NCBI RefSeq assembly: GCF_013761175.1
Contig: NZ_JACDUR010000005.1
Location: 344,970-408,969 of the forward strand
Source of the DNA: Nonomuraea soli
GTDB taxonomy: Bacteria > Actinomycetota > Actinomycetes > Streptosporangiales > Streptosporangiaceae
DNA: 64,000 nucleotides
Reading direction: 5' to 3'
Position numbers and translations under genes: made by a program. The notes under the pieces were generated by a model. The model was not told where the DNA came from. It saw only the letters and a program-made list of their open reading frames with translations, and made no database searches. Shown here piece by piece: positions 58,895 through 64,000 of the stretch; the first letter of the stretch is position 1, and each line of letters starts with the position of its first letter.

Positions 58895-59761
58895 TTACTC
58901 CACCCGGCTCAGGTCCCGCACCTCGGCCTGCGCCTGGTACCCGGCAGAGCGATAGGTAGCGACGGCCCCGGCGTTGGAGCCTTCGGCGCACACGGTCGCG
59001 CTGGACGCCCCCATGTCCCGCAGAGCGGCCGCGGCACCGACCGCCATCGCCTTGCCGTAACCGTGCCCTTGATGATCGCCGTGCACTCCAAGGGGTTCGA
59101 GCAGGCCGGGCTTCCCCGGACCCGCAGACCAGACGGTCGTGGCCGCGACCGCTTCGCCCTGGTCGTTGTATCCCACCAGGCATCGAGCGTTGGCGTACGG
59201 CGTCCCGGCCGCCATGGCCTGCCATCGCTCCACGCTGAACTTCGACCCTGGGAATGCCGCGCGGTGAACCGCGACTCGGTCGTCGACCCGTTCGGGGCCG
59301 ACCACCTCGACTCGCAGGCCGCAGTCCTCCACGGCTTCGCTCAGGCCACGCACCATCGGGATCCACGGCTCATCGAGTTCCCAGCCGCCCTCCTGCAACA
59401 ACTCCGAGAATCGGCTGCCCCAGAGCGCTTCGACATGAGCCTTGCCCGCCGCCAGGACGCCGCGTTCGCGTCGCGACACGTCATCGGCCATCTGCCGCGC
59501 GAGGTCCTCATCCATTCGCGCTTCCGGATCGACCGCCAGACGCACCAGTTCGGACCCGTCGAGCAGGCCGACCCCGAGGATCCTGCCCTCACGACTCCAC
59601 ACTCGCAACGCCGCGGCGGTCCGCTCCGGGCCGAACTGCCAGTAGAACCCGACATCCCCCGGATGCAGCTGCATCGAGGCCCCTTCGCGCCGCCACTCCG
59701 CCAGCGCGCGCACCACTTCGTCCAGGTCACCGGCACCCGGCGTACTCAGCAAGACAGACAT
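58895..59761 (-). CDS. GNAT-family N-acetyltransferase, tandem-domain type
   Basis: 288 aa. The C-terminal GNAT domain (about 150-288) has the acetyl-CoA loop GVHGDHQGHGYGKAM and the terminal ATYRSAGYQAQAEVR. The N-terminal half (FYWQFGPERTAAALRVWSRE) looks like a second, degenerate GNAT fold as in mycothiol-synthase-like proteins. ATG at 59761 preferred; the frame stays open upstream to 59965 but that part is Arg/Gly-rich and unlike the family. Substrate unknown. Confidence 0.82.
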   Translation of the reverse strand: MSVLLSTPGAGDLDEVVRALAEWRREGASMQLHPGDVGFYWQFGPERTAAALRVWSREGRILGVGLLDGSELVRLAVDPEARMDEDLARQMADDVSRRERGVLAAGKAHVEALWGSRFSELLQEGGWELDEPWIPMVRGLSEAVEDCGLRVEVVGPERVDDRVAVHRAAFPGSKFSVERWQAMAAGTPYANARCLVGYNDQGEAVAATTVWSAGPGKPGLLEPLGVHGDHQGHGYGKAMAVGAAAALRDMGASSATVCAEGSNAGAVATYRSAGYQAQAEVRDLSRVE

Positions 59762-60064
59762 CCCGCGATCAAACACGGTCACACCCGGCGCGTCCAATGA
59801 TTTAGCGCGAGCCCCAGCACGCTCACCGGCGGAGCCTCCGCCTCGGCGCGTCAGTCGCCGCACAACCGACGAGACCGGAAAGGGAGAAGCCATCTGACGA
59901 ACTTCACGCGATGCACGCCCGGAGAGGGGCCAGAACTCGCCCGTGCTCAGCGCTCCACGATCCACAACCTGCCCCTGAGCCGTACGAACCTTTGCTGTAT
60001 GAATGACCGCAACTGTGGCGATTCGTGACGCAGGGCATGGGTCAGGTGAGCGGAGGCGGTCCCG
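59762..60064. other. 303-bp region between GNAT and LAL regulator genes
   Basis: Divergent promoter region. The GNAT frame remains open over much of it, but composition is not convincingly coding. A GGAGG precedes the LAL start codon by 8 nt. I see no clear -35/-10 pair, hairpin or RNA gene. Confidence 0.4.
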
Positions 60065-62962
60065 ATGGCAGGCAGCGACGCGGGACGGGTGACCTGCCCG
60101 ATCCTGATCGGACGTGAGCAGGAGCTCGATCGCCTGGTCGCGGCGGTGAGTCGGCCACCCGCTGTGGTGGTTCTCGAAGGCGAAGCCGGCATCGGTAAGA
60201 GCAGGCTGCTGGCCGAGCTGGCCGAGCGGCCCGAGATGGACGGCAGGCTGCTGCTCCGGGGCGGCGCCCGGCGCATCAGGGAACCGTTCCCGCTGGGTCC
60301 TCTAGTGGAAGCGCTCCGCGGCACAGGCGATTATCTGGTGCGCGCCGAACTGTCGCCGGTCGCGGGCGCGCTGCGCGCCCTGCTGCCAGAACTCGCGCCG
60401 GTGCTGCCGCCCGCGCTCGACCCCCAGAACGACCGGGCCGCCGAACGGCATCAACTGTTTCGCGGTCTGGCCGAGGTACTACGAGCGCTTGAGCCCCTGG
60501 TCCTCGTGGTGGAGGATCTGCATTGGGCTGACCAGCAGACGATGGAGTTCCTCTCCTACGCACTGGCGCTGCCCCTGCCCAGGACGTCGGTCGTGCTCGC
60601 CTACCGTGGGGAGGAAGCCGGCCCCGCGGTCCGAGAGGTGACCGGGCGTCACGCTGACGCGGTCTTCCACGATCACATCCTGTTGACGGCCCTGAACTCC
60701 GCGCAGACGGGTGACATGGCTGCGGCGATTCTGGGCGAGGAGGGTGTCACCGCCGATTTCGGCGCTCACCTGTATGAGCTTTCGTCAGGGCTTCCGCTCG
60801 CCGTACAGGAGTTGATGGCGCTGCTGCGGGCGCGTGGTGCGCTGATCAGGCTGCGTAGCGGACGGTGGGCTCGCAAGGCTGTGGCTGAGCTTGACGTGCC
60901 ACCAGGCGTACGCGACTCGGTGCGTGAGCGGGTGGCACGGCTGCCTGAGCCGGCGCGCGTCGTGGCCGAGGCGGCCGCGGTCCTGCATGTCCAGGCGCGC
61001 TTGGAGGAGCTGCAGCGGGTCAGCGGGCTTCCCAGGGCTGACACCGTGGCCGGAGTGGACGAGCTGCTGGTCTCCGGCCTGCTGGTCGAGCAGGACGGGT
61101 CGGTGGCGTTCCGGCATGTCCTCACCGCCCAGGCGGTGTACGGAGCGATCCCGCTCGGCCGCCGGCAGGAGTTGCACGCGCGGGCCGCCGCGGCGGTGCG
61201 GGCCCGCAAGCCGGTGCCGCTCGGTCAGGAGGCCCACCATCTGCGCCAGGCCGGGCGGCTGGCCGACTGGGTGGAGACGGCTGAACAGGCAGCCGAACAA
61301 GCCTCGCAACTCGGCGACGACGCCGAGGCCGTGCGCATTCTGGAGGACGTGCTGCGCCACGCGCCCCTCGAACCCGAACACCGCAGCCGCCTGGCGGTGC
61401 GGCTGGGCTGGGCCGCTCCCCAGATGCTGCGCCCGCCGGAGGTCATCGACCTGCTGTCGCAGGCGCTGGAGTCGGAGCAACCAGGCCTGCTGCGCGGCCA
61501 ACTGCACTTCCTCATCGGCCTGCTCCAGGAAAGACGCGGAGAGGATCCAGGCGCCCAGCGCCGCGCCTTCGCCGCGGCCGTCGGCGATCTCGCCGGCCGC
61601 CCCGACCTCGTGGCATGGGTGATGGCGGCGCTCGGCCGGCCGATCGACCCGCGAGTGCCGCTGTCCGAGCACGCCGTCTGGCTGGAGCGGGCGCTGCGGG
61701 CGGTGCCGGCGATCGGCAACCCGGTCGAGGAGGTGTTCGTCCTGGGCAAGATCGCGACCTCGCTGGGTGGGTACGGCGATTCCCGCTGGCGGGAACTGAC
61801 CGAGGAAGTGCGCGGCAGGACCGGCGGGCGGCCACGGCACCGGCAGGAGGTGGGCGCCTATCGGTCCATCGCGGAGAACGCCTGCCTCACGGGGAGCTAC
61901 GAGATCGCCGCCGCTCTGCTGGCGGCGGCGATGCGGGAGGCGGCCGGTGAAGAGTGGTCACGCGAGCCACTGGCTCGCTGCCGCTTGGTCGCGCTCGTGC
62001 TGTCTTGCTGCCAAGGCCGGTGGGACGGCCTGGAGGAGGAAACCGCGCTGCTGCTCGAGGAGTACGACGGACGCCCGTTCGATCGCCTCGGTGCCGAGAC
62101 CGTCGCGGCCTGCCTGGCTTTGGCGCGTGGCGAGCTCGACACCGCCCGGCGTGAGCTCCCCGATGTGGCCGGGAAGGCCGTGGCCATGGGCGCCTATGAG
62201 CTGCTTCCGCTGTCGGTGGCCGGGCTTCTACGGCTGTCCACGGCGAGCGGCGAGGCCCGGGGCGCGCTCGCGGCGACCGAGGAGGCAGTGGCCGTGTGGG
62301 ACACCAAGGGACTGTGGCCGCTCGCGGTCCGAGCGGCACCCGCGCTGGCCGAGGCGATGGTGGCAGCGGGCCGGCAGGACGACGCGGCCGCCTTGACGGA
62401 TCGGCTGGCGACACGCCTCGACGGCCTCGACGCGCCGCTGGCCGCCGCGGCGCTGGCGCACGCGCGCGGTCACCTGGCCTCGGAGGACATGGCCGCCGCG
62501 GCGCACTTCCGCGCGGCGGCGGCCGGTTACGACCTGCTGGGCGCACCGTATGAGGCGGCCCAGGCGCGCGAGCTGGCCGCCGGTCGCCTGTTCGCCGGCG
62601 GCAGATCCGGAGCAGGTGAGCTTCTGCTGGCTGCCATGGCGACCTTCCGCGACCTGGGCGCGCGTTGGGATCTCGATCGTGCCGCGCAGCTCGCCCGCAG
62701 GCACGGCGTGACGGTCAAGGGCCGCTATCCCGGGGGTCCGCAGGGTTACGGCGCGGACCTGTCCCCCAGGGAACGGGAGATAGCCGAGCTGGCCGCAGAG
62801 GGACTGACCAACCGGGAGATCGGCCAGCGGCTGTTCGTCTCGCCCAGGACGGTGGAGAAGCACCTCGGCGCCGCATTGCGCAAGCTCGGTCTGCGCTCGC
62901 GTGCGGCTCTTGGCGCGCACCTCGGCACCGAGCGCCCCCGTAGTGACCCACCCGGTCCGTGA
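60065..62962 (+). CDS. Large LuxR-family regulator (LAL/MalT type)
   Basis: 965 aa. N-terminal AAA ATPase: IGREQELDRLV, Walker A EGEAGIGKSRLL, Walker B LVLVVEDLHWAD. A long helical/TPR region follows (about 330-870), and a C-terminal LuxR helix-turn-helix at about 900-955 (LSPREREIAELAAEGLTNRE, IGQRLFVSPRTVEKHLGAAL). ATG start with GGAGG 8 nt upstream. LAL regulators are ATP-dependent activators, often pathway-specific; the target is not evident, though the downstream protease is a candidate. Confidence 0.93.
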   Translation: MAGSDAGRVTCPILIGREQELDRLVAAVSRPPAVVVLEGEAGIGKSRLLAELAERPEMDGRLLLRGGARRIREPFPLGPLVEALRGTGDYLVRAELSPVAGALRALLPELAPVLPPALDPQNDRAAERHQLFRGLAEVLRALEPLVLVVEDLHWADQQTMEFLSYALALPLPRTSVVLAYRGEEAGPAVREVTGRHADAVFHDHILLTALNSAQTGDMAAAILGEEGVTADFGAHLYELSSGLPLAVQELMALLRARGALIRLRSGRWARKAVAELDVPPGVRDSVRERVARLPEPARVVAEAAAVLHVQARLEELQRVSGLPRADTVAGVDELLVSGLLVEQDGSVAFRHVLTAQAVYGAIPLGRRQELHARAAAAVRARKPVPLGQEAHHLRQAGRLADWVETAEQAAEQASQLGDDAEAVRILEDVLRHAPLEPEHRSRLAVRLGWAAPQMLRPPEVIDLLSQALESEQPGLLRGQLHFLIGLLQERRGEDPGAQRRAFAAAVGDLAGRPDLVAWVMAALGRPIDPRVPLSEHAVWLERALRAVPAIGNPVEEVFVLGKIATSLGGYGDSRWRELTEEVRGRTGGRPRHRQEVGAYRSIAENACLTGSYEIAAALLAAAMREAAGEEWSREPLARCRLVALVLSCCQGRWDGLEEETALLLEEYDGRPFDRLGAETVAACLALARGELDTARRELPDVAGKAVAMGAYELLPLSVAGLLRLSTASGEARGALAATEEAVAVWDTKGLWPLAVRAAPALAEAMVAAGRQDDAAALTDRLATRLDGLDAPLAAAALAHARGHLASEDMAAAAHFRAAAAGYDLLGAPYEAAQARELAAGRLFAGGRSGAGELLLAAMATFRDLGARWDLDRAAQLARRHGVTVKGRYPGGPQGYGADLSPREREIAELAAEGLTNREIGQRLFVSPRTVEKHLGAALRKLGLRSRAALGAHLGTERPRSDPPGP

Positions 62963-63021
62963 GCCTCGAATGGGGCGCCCTACCCATAGCCCCTACCGGC
63001 CGCGCACAAGACGCTTATGGC

Positions 63022-63144
63022 ATGTCCGAAACCGACTCCCCCGACGGCGAACAGGGCGACGCCGACCCGAAGCGGAAAGAACCGCCGGAGAAGCCGGTCA
63101 TCGAACCTCTTGATGACGCCCCCGAAGGGTTCGAGCCCGTCTGA
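63022..63144 (+). CDS. Small acidic, proline-rich 40-aa peptide
   Basis: 40 codons with strong third-position GC bias, so probably translated. The N-terminal part is acidic (MSETDSPDGEQGDADP), then Lys/Arg/Glu/Pro-rich, ending DDAPEGFEPV. No signal peptide. Located 33 bp upstream of the S8 protease ATG on the same strand. It could be a leader, a regulatory peptide or a chance ORF. No clear ribosome-binding site. Confidence 0.4.
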   Translation: MSETDSPDGEQGDADPKRKEPPEKPVIEPLDDAPEGFEPV

Positions 63145-63177
63145 TCTTCCCCACTGCAGCCGAAAGGGCAGTTCCGC

Positions 63178-64000
63178 ATGCTTTCCCGCAGATCACCGCA
63201 CGATCCCCCCTCCCTCAGGCCACGTCGCACGAGCGCGCTGCTCGCGGTCTCGGCACTGTCGATCGGCGCCTTCGCAGCGCCTGGCACCCCCGCCCTCGCC
63301 CAGGAACCCGCCCCCGTTCCGGGCCAGATCACCAGTCCGGTCGCGCTGACCGGACTGGGCCCGGGTGACCGTACGATCACCCTGATCTCCGGAGACCGGG
63401 TACGGCTCAGCGACGCGGGCGGCGGCACGTACTCCGTCCGGCCGGAGTCGAGCGTGCGCCCCGACGGCACCACCGCCCAGCTCGCCACGCTCGCCACCCC
63501 GGACGGCGTCTACGTCACCCCGAGCGACGCCGTGCCCGCCATCAACGCGGGCCGCCTGGATCGGGAACTGTTCAACATCACCTACCTGGCCGAGAACGGC
63601 TACACCGACGACCAGGCCGAGCAGTTACCCGTCATCGTGCAGTACCCCGGCCGGCACACCGACAACGCGGTCGCCTCCGCGGCCGAGGCCATCCCCGCCA
63701 GCGAGCCCGTGCTCACGCTGGAGAGCGTCAACGCCGCCGCGCTACGCGTCACCAAGGCAGAAGCGGGCACGTTCTGGACCGCGGTACGGGCCGCGCCGGA
63801 CGCGAACGGGCTCGCCGGGCGGGCGGCGCTGCGCGGCGAGATCGCCAAGGTGTGGCTGGACGGCAAGGTCAAGGCCGACCTGGCCGAGAGCGTCCCGATG
63901 ATCGGCGCACCGCAGGCGTGGGCCGGCGGCCACGACGGCGCGGGCGTGACGGTCGCCGTCCTCGACACCGGCGTCGACGCGGACCACCCCGACCTGGCAG
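63178..64000 (+). CDS. Secreted S8 subtilisin-family protease (3' end outside window)
   Basis: First 274 residues. The signal sequence contains ALLAVSALSIGAFAAPGTPA with cleavage near LAQ. A pro-region of about 190 residues follows, beginning with TLISGDRVRLSDAGGGTYSV, as in large actinomycete S8 proteases. The catalytic domain then begins: AWAGGHDGAGVTVAVLDTGVD, with the first catalytic Asp in DTGVD. The His and Ser motifs lie beyond the window. ATG with AAAGGG upstream. A rare TTA leucine codon is in frame at 63625-63627. Confidence 0.92.
   Translation, partial: MLSRRSPHDPPSLRPRRTSALLAVSALSIGAFAAPGTPALAQEPAPVPGQITSPVALTGLGPGDRTITLISGDRVRLSDAGGGTYSVRPESSVRPDGTTAQLATLATPDGVYVTPSDAVPAINAGRLDRELFNITYLAENGYTDDQAEQLPVIVQYPGRHTDNAVASAAEAIPASEPVLTLESVNAAALRVTKAEAGTFWTAVRAAPDANGLAGRAALRGEIAKVWLDGKVKADLAESVPMIGAPQAWAGGHDGAGVTVAVLDTGVDADHPDLA

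Noticed and set aside
1..64000. tRNA, rRNA, riboswitch or ncRNA genes
   Set aside because: Intergenic gaps are mostly short. I found no cloverleaf, T-loop motif or recognisable riboswitch core, though a covariance search could reveal small RNAs I cannot see.

Overview
The window is chromosomal DNA of a high-GC filamentous actinomycete. Third-codon-position GC is very high, GTG/TTG starts and 4-bp stop/start overlaps are common, and the gene content is typical of that group: a SARP regulator, LuxR-type LAL regulators, cytochromes P450, a SpoIIE-type phosphatase, DUF1023 hydrolases and many secreted glycoside hydrolases. Streptosporangiaceae (for example Nonomuraea) is my best guess; this is inference, not a database result. 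I saw no rRNA, tRNA, CRISPR array, transposase or prophage gene.

Layout. 1-6128 (minus): a HerA-like ATPase, SbcD and SbcC (3' end off the window) in one operon for DNA-end processing. 6287-10224 (plus): a degenerate S9 peptidase, a membrane protein and an exported cyclophilin. 10318-16509: a P450 coupled to an IlvD/Edd-type dehydratase, a nucleoside hydrolase, and a ribokinase-deoC-GntR operon for nucleoside/pentose salvage. The GntR gene has no ATG, GTG or TTG start.

16487-34498 is the most distinctive part: a locus for arabinose-rich polymers. One minus-strand operon encodes a GH127 beta-L-arabinofuranosidase-like enzyme, a sugar-binding lipoprotein, two ABC permeases and a secreted zincin-like protein. 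A divergent LacI regulator follows, then a second operon of a secreted GH43 and a large six-hairpin glycosidase. A divergent GH51-like arabinofuranosidase with FN3 and CBM2 domains comes next, then a ROK-ChbG-GPH transporter operon. The zincin, the large glycosidase and the GH43 carry related C-terminal sugar-binding modules, so protease and glycosidases may act on the same arabinosylated glycoprotein. Clear -35/-10 promoters overlap LacI-like operators. No ABC ATPase is present, so a shared MsiK-type ATPase elsewhere is presumed.

34579-46177: an MFS exporter divergent from a LysR regulator, a secreted M28 peptidase, a DrrAB-type ABC exporter facing a SARP/NB-ARC regulator, and a Tat-exported PL8 polysaccharide lyase. 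46150-53325: a TetR regulator divergent from a P450 with a clear promoter-operator, a DUF1023 hydrolase plus lipoprotein, RNase HI, and an unrecognised 716-aa/116-aa pair. 53309-64000: a GlxA-type regulator divergent from a DJ-1/PfpI protein, a SnoaL-like protein, a SpoIIE phosphatase divergent from an NB-ARC/TPR protein, a GNAT enzyme, a LAL-type LuxR regulator, a 40-aa ORF and the start of a secreted S8 protease.

The observations I find most worth checking are: a 15-unit, 12-bp in-frame minisatellite inside the ROK regulator; the GntR gene that seems to start at ATT; the protease-plus-arabinosidase locus; an operator-like palindrome written in rare codons inside the GH43 gene; 11/22-bp-phased direct repeats in front of the SARP-linked exporter; and an S9 peptidase that has lost its catalytic histidine.
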